Source: Skermania piniformis (lineage in GTDB: Bacteria; Actinomycetota; Actinomycetes; Mycobacteriales; Mycobacteriaceae). Taken from it: a DNA stretch of 64,000 bases. The first letter of the stretch is position 1; every line of letters begins with the position of its first letter. Location: NCBI RefSeq assembly GCF_019285775.1, contig NZ_CP079105.1, forward strand, positions 1 through 64,000. The letters run 5' to 3'. Below the pieces are notes generated by a model. That model was not told where the DNA came from and did no database searches. It worked only from the letters and a program-made list of their open reading frames with translations. The translations under genes and the position numbers were made by a program. Positions 34,790 to 44,449 of this stretch are shown one piece after another.

Positions 34790-34803
34790 CGAACATATGT
34801 TCG
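34790..34803 (+). promoter_or_regulatory. LexA (SOS) box overlapping the dinB start codon
   Basis: CGAACATATGTTCG is a perfect 14-bp palindrome matching the Gram-positive/actinobacterial LexA consensus CGAAC-N4-GTTCG. The dinB ATG (34797-34799) lies inside it, so LexA bound here would block the initial transcribed region. Confidence 0.85.
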
Positions 34804-36008
34804 TGTCCCCGATTGCCGAACGCAGCGAAGCGACGATCCTGCACGCGGACCTGGATTCGTTCTATGCCGCGGTGGAACAACGCGACGATCCCGCGTTGCG
34901 TGGCCGGCCGGTCGTGGTGGGCGCCGGGGTGGTGCTCGCGGCGAGCTACGAGGCCAAGGCGTACGGCGTGCGGACCCCGATGAACGGCCGGTTGGCGCGC
35001 CGGCTCTGCCCGCAGGCGATCGTCGTGCCGCCGCGGTTCGAGGCGTACGCCGCGGCCAGCAAGGCGGTGTTTGCGGTGTTCCGCGACGTGACGCCGCTGG
35101 TCGAGGGCATCTCGATCGACGAAGCGTTTCTCGATGTGGGTGGATTGCGGCGGCTGGCCGGCGAGCCGGCGGAGATCGCCGCGGTGCTGCGCGCCCGGGT
35201 GCGCGACGAGGTGGGCCTGCCGATCACGGTCGGTGTCGCGCGGTCCAAGTTTCTGGCCAAGGTGGCGAGTGCGGTAGCCAAGCCGGACGGCCTCTTGGTG
35301 GTGCCGCCCGCCGGCGAACTCGACTTTCTCCACCCGTTGCCGGTCGAACGGCTGTGGGGCGTCGGTCCGGTGACGTCGCAGCGGCTCCGGGATCGAGGCA
35401 TCCGCACGATCGGTGATCTGGCTCGGACCGGGGAGCGGCCGCTGGCCGCGTTGCTCGGCCGAGGTGCCGGGCGGCACCTGTATGCGCTGTCGCTGGCTCA
35501 TGATCCGCGCCGGGTGGAGGCCGGGCGGCGCCGCCGATCGATCGGCGCGCAGCGGGCCCTGCGGCGCGGCCCGCGCTCGGACGCCGAGCTCGAGGTGATG
35601 ATCGCCGGCATCGTGGATCGCCTGGGCAAGCGGCTGCGCGACGCGGGGTGGGTCACCCGGACCGTGGTGTTGCGGCTCCGGTTCGACGATTTCCGCCGGA
35701 TCACCCGGTCCCGGACATTGCGCGAATCGACCGACGACACCACCGCTGTGCTGGAGGCGGCGCGCGGGCTGCTGGCGTCGGCGGCGCCGCTGATCCGGGC
35801 CCGCGGGCTGACGCTGATCGGATTGTCGTTGACCAATCTGGATCGCGAGGGCGCGATTCAGCTGGAGTTGCCGTTCACCGAGCGGGCCGGGCGGTCGGTG
35901 GATGCTGCGCTGGACGCGGTCCGGGATCGGTACGGTCCGGCCGCGGTGACCCGGGGCGCGTTGCTCGGCCGGGATCAGGGGCCGAGTCCACCGATACTCC
36001 CGGATTGA
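34797..36008 (+). CDS. dinB: DNA polymerase IV (Y-family, DinB)
   Basis: An error-prone translesion polymerase. The 403-residue protein has catalytic acids in LHADLDSFYAAVE and VEGISIDEAFLDV, the fingers motif SYEAKAYGVRTPM, and the thumb KPDGLLVVPP. The C-terminal little finger ends in a region containing LELPF, which resembles the beta-clamp binding motif (QLELPF). The ATG at 34797 sits in a perfect SOS box, so damage induction is expected. This is direct sequence evidence of SOS control, separate from the alkylation regulon. Confidence 0.92.
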   Translation: MFVSPIAERSEATILHADLDSFYAAVEQRDDPALRGRPVVVGAGVVLAASYEAKAYGVRTPMNGRLARRLCPQAIVVPPRFEAYAAASKAVFAVFRDVTPLVEGISIDEAFLDVGGLRRLAGEPAEIAAVLRARVRDEVGLPITVGVARSKFLAKVASAVAKPDGLLVVPPAGELDFLHPLPVERLWGVGPVTSQRLRDRGIRTIGDLARTGERPLAALLGRGAGRHLYALSLAHDPRRVEAGRRRRSIGAQRALRRGPRSDAELEVMIAGIVDRLGKRLRDAGWVTRTVVLRLRFDDFRRITRSRTLRESTDDTTAVLEAARGLLASAAPLIRARGLTLIGLSLTNLDREGAIQLELPFTERAGRSVDAALDAVRDRYGPAAVTRGALLGRDQGPSPPILPD

Positions 36009-36109
36009 CCGGGCCGGCCGTTCCTGTCGGTGGGTCGGTGAATACTGTCGGGCGAAGAGTTCGAGCTACGCGAATCGGACGTTTCGGGCGGAAGGGAAGG
36101 TGGCGAGCC

Positions 36110-37090
36110 ATGGCCGATGCCATCGTTGCCGAGGGTCTGGTCAAGCGGTACGGGAAGGTGGTCGCGCTCGCCGGGTTGGACCTGCGGGTACCGCAGGGCA
36201 GCGTCATGTGTTTGCTCGGCCCGAACGGCGCCGGCAAGACCACGACCGTCCGGGTGTTGACCACCCTGTTGCAGCCGGACGCCGGGCGAGCGAGCGTAGC
36301 GGGGTTGGACGTCGTCACCGATGCCCGCGCGTTGCGGGCGCGGATCGGCGCTTCCGGTCAGTACGCCGCCGTCGACGAATACCTGACCGGCTTCGAGAAC
36401 CTGGACATGGTCGGCCGGCTCTACCATCTGGGCGCCGCGCGGGCGCGCGTGCGCGCCCGGGAACTGCTGACGATGTTCGACCTCGTCGATGCCGCCGACC
36501 GTCCGGTGAAGGGGTATTCCGGTGGAATGCGGCGTCGGCTGGATCTGGCCGGCGCGCTGGTTGCCGAGCCGGAGGTCTTGTTCCTGGACGAGCCGACCAC
36601 CGGTCTCGACCCGCGTGCCCGGCAGGACTTGTGGGGGGTGATCGACGGCCTGGTGGCCCAGGGCACCACGCTGCTGCTGACGACCCAGTACATGGAGGAA
36701 GCGGACCGATTGGCCGAACGGATCGCCGTGTTCGACCGGGGTTCGGTGATCGCCGAAGGCACCCCCGACGAGCTGAAGGATCGAGTGGGTGGCGAGCGGG
36801 TCGAGCTGGTGGTCGCGGAGACGGGCTCGATGAGCGATGCCGCCGCGGCGCTGGCCCCGTTCGCCCGCGGGCAGATTCAGGACGATCCGGTTGCCCGGCG
36901 GCTCACTGTGCCGGTGTCCGGTGGCGCCTGCGTGCTGGTCGAAGCGATCGGTGCATTGGCCTCGCGCGGGGTCGAGGTGCGCGACGTCGGACTGCGCCGC
37001 CCGACGATGGACGACGTGTTCCTCGCGCTCACCGGGCACGAATCCGACCAGACAGCGGTGGGGGACGCCGCGCGAGAGGACGTGCGATGA
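36110..37090 (+). CDS. ABC transporter ATPase, daunorubicin-resistance (DrrA) type
   Basis: A 326-residue ATPase of an ABC-2 exporter. It has Walker A GPNGAGKTTT, signature YSGGMRRRLD, Walker B VLFLDEPTTGLD, and the C-terminal extension of about 90 residues typical of DrrA (PTMDDVFLALTGHE). The ATG at 36110 follows GGAAGG. The open frame upstream of it covers the end of dinB and is not conserved. The permease gene overlaps its stop by 4 nt. The cargo is unknown; the convergent NRPS-like gene next door suggests, but does not prove, a natural product or lipid. Confidence 0.9.
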   Translation: MADAIVAEGLVKRYGKVVALAGLDLRVPQGSVMCLLGPNGAGKTTTVRVLTTLLQPDAGRASVAGLDVVTDARALRARIGASGQYAAVDEYLTGFENLDMVGRLYHLGAARARVRARELLTMFDLVDAADRPVKGYSGGMRRRLDLAGALVAEPEVLFLDEPTTGLDPRARQDLWGVIDGLVAQGTTLLLTTQYMEEADRLAERIAVFDRGSVIAEGTPDELKDRVGGERVELVVAETGSMSDAAAALAPFARGQIQDDPVARRLTVPVSGGACVLVEAIGALASRGVEVRDVGLRRPTMDDVFLALTGHESDQTAVGDAAREDVR

Positions 37091-37893
37091 ATAGTGTGGA
37101 GCTGGCCGTGGGTGACGGGCTCACCATCGCCAAGCGCAACTTGATCAAGATCAAAAGGGTGCCCGACCTGCTGGTATTCACCATCATGTCGCCGGTCATG
37201 TTCGTCCTGCTGTTCGCTTATGTTTTCGGTGCCGCGATCGGCGAGCAGCAAGGCACCAGCTACCGGGAGTTCCTGATCGCCGGGATCTTCGCGCAGACGG
37301 TCGTCTTCGGCTCCACCTGGACCGGTCTGGGCTTGGCCGAGGATATGCAGAAGGGCATCATCGACCGGTTCCGTACGTTGCCGATGGCGCCGTCAGCGGT
37401 GTTGTTCGGCCGAACCCTCAGTGATGTCGTGATCAATGTGATCAGCCTGGTGGTCATGGCGTTGACCGGACTGTTGGTCGGCTGGCGAATTCGCACGTCG
37501 GTCTGGGATGCGCTGATCGGCTTCCTCCTGTTGTTGCTGTTCGCCTACGCGCTGTCCTGGGTGATGGCGGTGGTCGGATTGATCATCCCGACCCCCGAGG
37601 TGTTCAACAACGCGAGCTTCATGGTGATCTTTCCGCTGACCTTCATCGCGAACACCTTCGTCGACACCGAGAAGCTGCCGACCGTGCTGCGGGTGATCGC
37701 CGAGTGGAACCCGATTTCGGCGCTGGTCCAGGCGACCCGGGAACGATTCGGCAACGTCAACCCGGCGGTGCCCGAGCCGGCCGTGTGGCCCTTGCAACAT
37801 GCCGAGCTGACCACGGTGGGTTGGTCGGCGCTGGTGCTGGCGATCTTCGTACCGCTGGCGATTCGGCAGTACCAGCGGGCGGTCGGCCGCTAG
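37087..37893 (+). CDS. ABC-2 type permease (DrrB-like)
   Basis: A 268-residue membrane protein with six predicted helices, including LLVFTIMSPVMFVLLFAYVFG, VINVISLVVMALTGLLVGW and a last LVLAIFVPLAIRQY. It partners the upstream ATPase, with which it shares an ATGA overlap. The sequence IDRFRTLPMAPSAVLFGR is characteristic of ABC-2 permeases. Its stop overlaps the convergent NRPS-like gene by 4 bp, leaving no room for a terminator between them. Confidence 0.9.
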   Translation: MNSVELAVGDGLTIAKRNLIKIKRVPDLLVFTIMSPVMFVLLFAYVFGAAIGEQQGTSYREFLIAGIFAQTVVFGSTWTGLGLAEDMQKGIIDRFRTLPMAPSAVLFGRTLSDVVINVISLVVMALTGLLVGWRIRTSVWDALIGFLLLLLFAYALSWVMAVVGLIIPTPEVFNNASFMVIFPLTFIANTFVDTEKLPTVLRVIAEWNPISALVQATRERFGNVNPAVPEPAVWPLQHAELTTVGWSALVLAIFVPLAIRQYQRAVGR

Positions 37894-40800
37894 ACCGGGG
37901 CCGGCTGCCGGGCGGCGGGCAGGAACCCGATGCCGGCGAAGTAATCGAGATAGGCATCGAGTGCCGACTCGTCGATCGCCGGGCAGCCGATCACCGTGCC
38001 GGCCAGTGCCGCCCGGGCGTTCCGATTGTCGAAGACCGGTTCCTGCTGCGCGGCGCTGGTGTCCAGCGCGGTGGCCAGGAGGGCTGCGTGGACCAGCGAG
38101 TCGTCGCCCGCCGCGGAGCGGCGATCGGCCTCCGCGGTGAGCCGCGTGGCGAACTCGTGCGGTGCGACGACCTCGATCCGGTGTCCGCGCCGCTGCAGCG
38201 CCGCGACCAGCTCCACCAACCCGACCCGGGTACCGCCGGTCAGGTGATACAGCTGCTCGCGGGGACCGCGGACCGCGATCGCGACGATCGCGGCGGCGAC
38301 GAACGAGACCGGCATCAGGTCGGTGGAGTAGTCCGCCCGACGGGGAGCTACCCCGAGGATCGCGATCGCCCGGGCCAGCTGCCACAGCGGGTCGTACGGA
38401 TTGTTCGCGCCGCCCGCCACGTCGCCGGCCAGCCGGCTCGCCCGGTGCACGACCACCGGCACGCCACACTGCGCAGCGGCCAGAACCAGCTGTTCGCCGA
38501 CCCATTTCCCGGCCAGGTAACCGGACCGTGGCAGCCGGCTCGCCGCCGGGTACGGCTGTTCCGGAACGACGGAATCGGCGGCCAGGCCGACCGCGGTACT
38601 GCTGCTGGATACGTAGTGCACCGGCTTGATCCGCCGCGTGCCGGCCAGCCGGAGCAGGGTCTCGGTTCCGACCACATTCGTCGCCCGCAGGGTCCGGTAC
38701 GGCGCCAGCTGATCCACTCGGGCGCCGGCGTGGAAGATCACGTCGACGGTGTCGGCCAGCTGATCGAAGACCTCGGCCCCCAACCCCAGGTACGGCGCCG
38801 CCAGGTTGCCGGGCAGGGGCACCACCCGATCATCCAGGGGGCCCGGGGCCACCCGGTAGCGGTGCATGGCCGCTACCAGCCGTGCGGTCGCTGCGGCTTC
38901 GTTATCGGCCCGGACCAGACAGAACAATGTTGCGGTGGTGTGGGTGAGCAGTTCGGCGAGCAGCCGGGTACCGAGGAACCCGGTCGCGCCGGTCAACAGG
39001 ATCGCCCGCGGTGCACCGTGCCGCACCGGAACACACCCGGTGACGTCGATCGTCGGGGACAGTATCGCGTCGGCACGGCGGGGGTCGGCGTCGTTCGGGG
39101 TGCCGGGATCCGGCAGGAACTGCGCGGCCAGCCCGCGCGGCGTGTCCACCGCGGCGAGCAGCGATATGGGCAACTGGATTCCGGCCCGTTCGGCCAGCCG
39201 GGTCCGGAGGGTGCACAGCAGCAGCGAATCCCCGCCGAGGTCGAAGAACCCGTCGTCCAGGCCTACCTGGTCGACGCCCAGCACCTCGGCGAAAACCGTT
39301 GCCAGCAGGGCCTCGCGAGCGGTTCGCGGCGCGGCGTAGCCGATGGTCCGCGGCGCGGGCTCGGTCGCCGGCTCGTCCGGTTCGGCGGCCTCGGTCGGCC
39401 GAGCCGGTCCGAGCACGCCGAGACTACCGTCCGGATTGCGGCAGGCCAGCGTCCCGGTGCGATAGATCCGGCCGGCCGCGCCGTAGGGATCGGCGACGAA
39501 TCGTTCGGCGGTTCGGCCGGGCCGGCCGCGATAGCCGCGCGCCACCGGATCGGCCAGGTAGAGCTCGCCGGCCACGCCGTCCGGGCACAGATGTAGCCGA
39601 GCGTCCAGCACGTAGCTGCGGGTGCCGCGGGTGACCGGCGTCGGATGGTGGACCAGCCCCAGGTTCGGGCCGGCCACCTGCTCGGCCGCCGCGGCGGACA
39701 GTTCGTCCGGGCCGGTCGTGACGACCCGCCGCAGGCTCGGCGGCAATCGGTGCATTGCCGCAGTGGCGAGCAGCGCCTCGAGCTGCGCCGGGGTGCTGAA
39801 AAGCAGCGTGACCTGATGTTCGGTCATCCGGTCGAGCAGGTGCGCCGGGTCGGCCGCCGCGTCGGGTTCGGCCAGTACCAGCGTGCCCCCGGCCAGCGGC
39901 ACCGCGAGGTACTCCCAGGCGGCGGTGTCGGCGGTCGGCGGACCGGTGGGCACCACGGTGTCGTCGGCGTCCAGCCCGACCACCTCGCCGAGCCAGTCGA
40001 GCTGATCGGCCAGCGCTTCCTGGGTCAGCACGGTGACCAGCGGTCGGGGGTCGGCGTCGGTCGCGGTGGCAAACCAGGCCGGGTGCGTGGCGCGCAGCGG
40101 CGCGACCCGCTCGGCGTCGGTGACCCGGTCGGCGGGCAGCGCATCCAGGTCGAGCGTGTCCACCGCAATCGCGTCCGGGAAGTCGTCGGCGCTGCGGGTC
40201 AGGATCAGTTTCGGGTCGGTCACCGCGCGTAACCGGCCGTTGCGGCGCGCGGGCGCATCGAGGTCGACCGGCAGGCAGGCGCCACCGGCAACGGTGACGG
40301 CGAGCAGCGCGATCACGAGTTCGGGGCTGCGTCGCAGGGCCAGCCACACCACCGTTTCCGGCCCGACCCCGTGGCCGATCAGCCACCGGGCCAGCCGGTT
40401 CACCCGGGTGGTCACCTCGGGCCGGCTCCACAACACACCGGGTCCCAGCAGGGCGGGCGCGTGTCGGTTACGGACCGGGCGGTCGGCGAACCGGTCGGCG
40501 AGGATGCCTCCGGCCGGCCCGGTGCGGCCGAGCCCGGCACTCAGCCGGGCCCGTTCGCTCGTGCCGAGCCAGTCCAGGTCGCCGATCGCGACGGGCGGGC
40601 TCGCGACGGCGGCGATCGCCAACTGTCGGAAACGCTCGGCGAAGCCGCGGACGGTTCGTTCGTCGTACCGGTCGGTGGCGTACTCGAGCCGTAGTTCCAG
40701 CGGTCCGGGTCGAGCGTCGGCTCGATCGCCGTCCAGGACCAGCCGCAGATCGGCGCGGGTGCTGACGGTGCCGGGTTCGATCCGGGTCGCGGTGATCCCG

Positions 40801-43112
40801 ACCAGATCCAGCCGGCCGGTCCGGTGTCGGACGGTGAACCCGACCTGCCACGATGCCTGACCGATCGGTTCCGGCTCGGCCCGGCAGGTCCGCTCGACCA
40901 GCGCGGTCATCGACTCGGTCGGATCGATCCGATAGCGATGCACCACGGACTCGGCGAACGGTCCGATCACCGTGTCGGTCGGCGCGTCCGGGTCGGCGAC
41001 GAGTTCGCCGACCGACACCTCGGTGGTTCCGGCGAGTCGGGCGAGCAGCACCGCGAGCAGGGTCCGGAGCATGGTCGGCAGGGTGGAGCCGTGGGTGCGA
41101 GCGAGTCGGCGGAGGTCGGCGTGCACCGCGGCCGGCAGCTGGAGCGCGACCGCCGCACCCGATCCGGACGCGAGGGCGGGTGGCGGCCGATCGGCGGGTA
41201 GCTCGATTCGTTCGAATTGCCGATCCGGGCCGCGGTGGTCGTGGCGCAGCCGTTGCGGTCGAGCAGACGCATAGTCGGCGTACTGGGTTGGCAACGCCGG
41301 CGGTTCGGTATCCGCGCCGGTCCGGCGGGCGGCGAAGCAGACGGCCAGATCGCGGGCGAACGCGGCCGCCGAGGCGTCGTCGGCGACGATCCGATGCAGG
41401 ACCACCGCGAGCACCAGCTCGTGGTCGCCCAGCCGCAGCAGTTGCGCTCGCAGCGGCACCCGTTCGGCCACGTCACAGGCCTGTGCAGCGAGATAGTCGA
41501 GCACGTCCGGCAGGTCCGTCTCGGTGACCGGCACCAGGTACGGCCGACCCAGCACCGCGTCGACCGGGAGCACTCGCTGGTAGGGCCCGTCGACGCCGGC
41601 CGGGAAGATGGTCCGCAGGATCTGTTGGCGGGTTACCACATCCCGCAAGGCCGCCCAGAGCAGCGTCGGGTCGATGTCGCCGGTCAACCGCCAGGCGAGC
41701 GGCAGATTGTCCGCGGGATTTCCGGGGTTCTCCCGGTTCAGCAGCCAGAGTCGCCGCTGTTCGGGCGACAGCGGGATCGGTGCCGGTTCCGGTGCCGGTA
41801 CGAGCGCCGTGGGGCCGGCCTCCGCCGGAGCTTCGGGGGTGGCCGCCGCTACGGCGGGCGCCGGGTCGAGATATTCGATCAGGTCCTGCCGGGCATCGGT
41901 CCACCGCACCGGTTCGCCGGTGCGGAACATCCGGGCCCCGGGGCCGCCCGCCGGGTTCGCGACGAACCGGCCGGCGGTGCGGCCCGGGCGGTCCCGGTAG
42001 CCCCGAGCCAGGCCGGGCCCGGCCAGATACAGCTCGCCCGGTTCGCCGGGTCCGACCGGCTGCAGCCGGGCATCCAGGATGTGCGGTACGGCGTCGGTGA
42101 CCGCGGGACCGGCCGGGATCGGTGCCCCGGGGCGGAGCGGGTCGCTGATGCTGGACGCGACCGTGTACTCGACCGGACCGCGGCGGATGTGCACCCGCCG
42201 GCCGGCGCCGGTGAGCCGGGTGACCAGATCGTCGGCGAGCGGCTCGCCGTCGGTGATCAGCACCTGCAGTTTCGGCAGCTCGTCGGCATCGATGGCGGTC
42301 AATGCGGCCGGCCGAAGATAGGCGTGGGTCACCTCGCTGCGGGCCAACAGGGCGGTCAGCGTGGCCCCGCCGGCGACCGACCGCGGCGCGATGATCGAGG
42401 TGGCGCCGCCGCACACGGCGAGCAGCAGCTCCAGCACGGCGGCGTCGGACCCGGGTGCGGCGAAGGCAAGGGTGCGGGCTGTGCCGTTGACGTCGAATCG
42501 GCGGCGTAGCTCGGTGCACAGCGGCGCCAGCCCGGCATGGGTGACGACCACCGCGCGCGGGGTGGCGGCCGGCCCGGTGAAACTCAGGTAGGCGGGGTGT
42601 GCGGCGCGCAGCGGCCGAAGCCGGTCGGAGTAGGCGATCGGCTCGGCCGAGGCGGAGTTGACCGCGGCCGCGATCGCCGGATCGCGCAGATCGAGCCAGG
42701 AGACGCCGGTGTCGGCGAGCGCGACCGGGCTACCGACGGTCAGGCCGAACAACGGGCGGGCGGGCGCCAACAACTGCCGGATCCGCGCGGTCGGCCCGGC
42801 CGGGTCGATCAAGACGAACGCGGCGCCGGTCTTTGCCACCGCCCAGACGCTCAGGATCTCGGTCAGGCTGCGCGGAACCGCGATCGCGACGACGGTCTCC
42901 GGAGCTGCGCCCCGGGCGATCAGCAGCCGGGCCAGCTGTGCGGACTGCTCGTCGAGTTGGCGGTACGTCAGCCGGGTGTTGCCGTCGATCACCGCGAGCC
43001 GGTCCGGACCGGCTTCGACCGCGGCGTTCAGCAGGTTTACCAGGCGGTCGCCCGAGGTCCGTCGAGCGCGCAACCGCGCGGGTCGAACCGTGCTGACAGC
43101 GCCGTGGACCAT
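37890..43112 (-). CDS. NRPS-like protein: truncated A - defective C - truncated A - carrier - thioester reductase
   Basis: A 1740-residue megasynthase-like protein with an unusual layout. A1 (about 25-410) keeps the N-terminal fold, but the P-loop core A3 is LSFTGPAATPRAVVVTH, YGPTE is reduced to RGPVE, and it stops at FRTGE with no A8-A10 or carrier. A C-type domain (about 450-860) has HRIVADD in place of HHxxxDG, so the catalytic second His is Arg. A2 (about 870-1230) lacks A3 entirely and stops after YRTGT...GVLGPARP. A carrier domain (DLGGDSLLL, Ser near 1297) and a thioester-reductase domain (GATGFLG, YLAGK; about 1370-1740) look intact. The start ATG follows AAAGGGG. The frame is open throughout. 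A product, if any, would need adenylation in trans. Confidence 0.85.
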   Translation of the reverse strand: MVHGAVSTVRPARLRARRTSGDRLVNLLNAAVEAGPDRLAVIDGNTRLTYRQLDEQSAQLARLLIARGAAPETVVAIAVPRSLTEILSVWAVAKTGAAFVLIDPAGPTARIRQLLAPARPLFGLTVGSPVALADTGVSWLDLRDPAIAAAVNSASAEPIAYSDRLRPLRAAHPAYLSFTGPAATPRAVVVTHAGLAPLCTELRRRFDVNGTARTLAFAAPGSDAAVLELLLAVCGGATSIIAPRSVAGGATLTALLARSEVTHAYLRPAALTAIDADELPKLQVLITDGEPLADDLVTRLTGAGRRVHIRRGPVEYTVASSISDPLRPGAPIPAGPAVTDAVPHILDARLQPVGPGEPGELYLAGPGLARGYRDRPGRTAGRFVANPAGGPGARMFRTGEPVRWTDARQDLIEYLDPAPAVAAATPEAPAEAGPTALVPAPEPAPIPLSPEQRRLWLLNRENPGNPADNLPLAWRLTGDIDPTLLWAALRDVVTRQQILRTIFPAGVDGPYQRVLPVDAVLGRPYLVPVTETDLPDVLDYLAAQACDVAERVPLRAQLLRLGDHELVLAVVLHRIVADDASAAAFARDLAVCFAARRTGADTEPPALPTQYADYASARPQRLRHDHRGPDRQFERIELPADRPPPALASGSGAAVALQLPAAVHADLRRLARTHGSTLPTMLRTLLAVLLARLAGTTEVSVGELVADPDAPTDTVIGPFAESVVHRYRIDPTESMTALVERTCRAEPEPIGQASWQVGFTVRHRTGRLDLVGITATRIEPGTVSTRADLRLVLDGDRADARPGPLELRLEYATDRYDERTVRGFAERFRQLAIAAVASPPVAIGDLDWLGTSERARLSAGLGRTGPAGGILADRFADRPVRNRHAPALLGPGVLWSRPEVTTRVNRLARWLIGHGVGPETVVWLALRRSPELVIALLAVTVAGGACLPVDLDAPARRNGRLRAVTDPKLILTRSADDFPDAIAVDTLDLDALPADRVTDAERVAPLRATHPAWFATATDADPRPLVTVLTQEALADQLDWLGEVVGLDADDTVVPTGPPTADTAAWEYLAVPLAGGTLVLAEPDAAADPAHLLDRMTEHQVTLLFSTPAQLEALLATAAMHRLPPSLRRVVTTGPDELSAAAAEQVAGPNLGLVHHPTPVTRGTRSYVLDARLHLCPDGVAGELYLADPVARGYRGRPGRTAERFVADPYGAAGRIYRTGTLACRNPDGSLGVLGPARPTEAAEPDEPATEPAPRTIGYAAPRTAREALLATVFAEVLGVDQVGLDDGFFDLGGDSLLLCTLRTRLAERAGIQLPISLLAAVDTPRGLAAQFLPDPGTPNDADPRRADAILSPTIDVTGCVPVRHGAPRAILLTGATGFLGTRLLAELLTHTTATLFCLVRADNEAAATARLVAAMHRYRVAPGPLDDRVVPLPGNLAAPYLGLGAEVFDQLADTVDVIFHAGARVDQLAPYRTLRATNVVGTETLLRLAGTRRIKPVHYVSSSSTAVGLAADSVVPEQPYPAASRLPRSGYLAGKWVGEQLVLAAAQCGVPVVVHRASRLAGDVAGGANNPYDPLWQLARAIAILGVAPRRADYSTDLMPVSFVAAAIVAIAVRGPREQLYHLTGGTRVGLVELVAALQRRGHRIEVVAPHEFATRLTAEADRRSAAGDDSLVHAALLATALDTSAAQQEPVFDNRNARAALAGTVIGCPAIDESALDAYLDYFAGIGFLPAARQPAPV

Positions 43113-43280
43113 GCCCACCCCTTTCGGGCGACCGGTCACCCCGGATGGGGAAAAACGAGGTGACATTCGGTTTGCTGGGCAAGACGATACTGGTGGTCGG
43201 CGGACGATCGCCAGACGGGATCGAAAGCGTGATGTGTCGGCGATGCTCGGCGGTTCCGGCGGGAACATCCGGGTATGCCG

Positions 43281-43308
43281 AAAACGCCCCCAGATCGACT
43301 GGGGGCGT
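43281..43308 (-). terminator. Rho-independent terminator of cwsA
   Basis: On the minus strand a perfect 10-bp stem (ACGCCCCCAG / CTGGGGGCGT) with a 5-nt loop is followed by TTTT (forward AAAA at 43281-43284). It lies 74 bp after the cwsA stop and 170 bp before the NRPS-like start, so it separates the two. The rest of the 43113-43381 gap shows nothing recognisable besides the presumed NRPS promoter. Confidence 0.8.
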
Positions 43309-43381
43309 GCGGGTTCGGGCTGAAGGCAGCCGGTTCGGCCGGGCGCGAGCGCGGGTTACGGCACGGTCGGCGCCGGCCGGG

Positions 43382-43846
43382 TTACGGGGTCGCCGGGGCG
43401 TTCGCCGGCCGGTGCGGTGCCGACCCGTTCAGGGACGGCTGCAGGCGGGGTGGCTCGGGGGCGGGTTCGGGTACCGCGCGCCGCCGACTGCGGACGACGG
43501 CCGCCGTGCCACCCAAGGCAGCCGCGAGCAGCCCGGCACCGATTGCGACCCGCAGCCGGGAGCGCCGGCCGGCCTGGTCAGGTGCGGCCGGCAGGCTCGA
43601 TTGCTGATCATTTGCTTTGAGGCTCCGGATGCCGCTGCGGGCGAGCGCGAACCCGGATCGGGCAAGTAGCAGGCCGACTCCGCCCGAGCCCCGGAGCAAG
43701 AACCCGGCACCGGTGCGGAGCAGGCTGGGGCCGGGCTGCGATATCGCGGGCTGCGATACCCCCGTGGCGACCGGCTCGGCAGCGTCGGCTGATTCGGGTA
43801 CGGCGGCGGGCTCGGTGCTGTGGCCGGCCGAGCGGAGGTGGATCAT
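43382..43846 (-). CDS. cwsA: Cell wall synthesis protein CwsA
   Basis: A 154-residue protein at the position of mycobacterial cwsA, next to ppiA. It has a basic segment, one membrane helix ([20 protein letters not shown]) followed by [15 protein letters not shown], and a proline-rich tail, as in CwsA. CwsA is reported to act with CrgA in septal and polar cell-wall synthesis; crgA lies 2 kb away. The N-terminal 100 residues are only weakly like the mycobacterial protein. The ATG at 43846 was chosen; an in-frame GTG three codons upstream is possible. Confidence 0.75.
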   Translation of the reverse strand: MIHLRSAGHSTEPAAVPESADAAEPVATGVSQPAISQPGPSLLRTGAGFLLRGSGGVGLLLARSGFALARSGIRSLKANDQQSSLPAAPDQAGRRSRLRVAIGAGLLAAALGGTAAVVRSRRRAVPEPAPEPPRLQPSLNGSAPHRPANAPATP

Positions 43847-43916
43847 GCTATCCACTGTGGCACAGCCGCGACGCCTGGCGCGGGATGCCGACGGCGCGGC
43901 TGGCAGGATGGGTCGG

Positions 43917-44444
43917 GTGAGCGCACCCAACGGCACCGAGACCGTGACACTGCACACCAACCGGGGCGACATCGAGATCGCGTTGTTCGGCAACCACGCA
44001 CCGCAGACGGTGCAGAACTTCGTCGGCCTCGCCGACGGTTCGAAGCCGTACACCGCCCGGAACGCCGGCGGAACCGCGGACGGCCCGTTCTACGACGGCA
44101 GCACCTTCCATCGGGTGATCCGGGGATTCATGATCCAGGGCGGCGACCCGCTCGGCACCGGGACCGGCGGACCGGGCTACGAGTTCGGCGACGAGTTCCA
44201 CCCGGAGCTGCGCTTCGACCGGCCGTACCTGCTCGCGATGGCCAATGCCGGCCCGGGCACCAACGGTTCCCAGTTCTTCATCACGGTCGCTCCCACCCCG
44301 CACCTCAATCGCAAACACACGATTTTCGGTGAGGTGCTGAGCGCCGACTCGCGTGCCGTGGTCGATGCCATCGCGGGGACGGCGACCGACCGGGCGGACC
44401 GACCGGCCGATCCGGTGGTGATCGAGCGGGTCACCCGGGCCTGA
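43917..44444 (+). CDS. ppiA: Peptidyl-prolyl cis-trans isomerase (cyclophilin)
   Basis: A 175-residue cyclophilin that accelerates prolyl isomerisation. Active-site residues are in [25 protein letters not shown] and HTIFGEV. There is no signal peptide, so it is cytoplasmic. The GTG at 43917 ([18 protein letters not shown]) is seven bases after CAGGAT, a possible leaderless -10. An ATG three codons upstream would overlap that element. It follows divergently from cwsA and is followed after five bases by a rhomboid protease gene. Confidence 0.92.
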   Translation: MSAPNGTETVTLHTNRGDIEIALFGNHAPQTVQNFVGLADGSKPYTARNAGGTADGPFYDGSTFHRVIRGFMIQGGDPLGTGTGGPGYEFGDEFHPELRFDRPYLLAMANAGPGTNGSQFFITVAPTPHLNRKHTIFGEVLSADSRAVVDAIAGTATDRADRPADPVVIERVTRA

Positions 44445-44449
44445 CGGCG

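Noticed and set aside
37704-39596. 630-residue plus-strand frame opposite the NRPS-like gene
   Set aside because: Antisense to the carrier and reductase domains, which carry definite motifs; no motif of its own.
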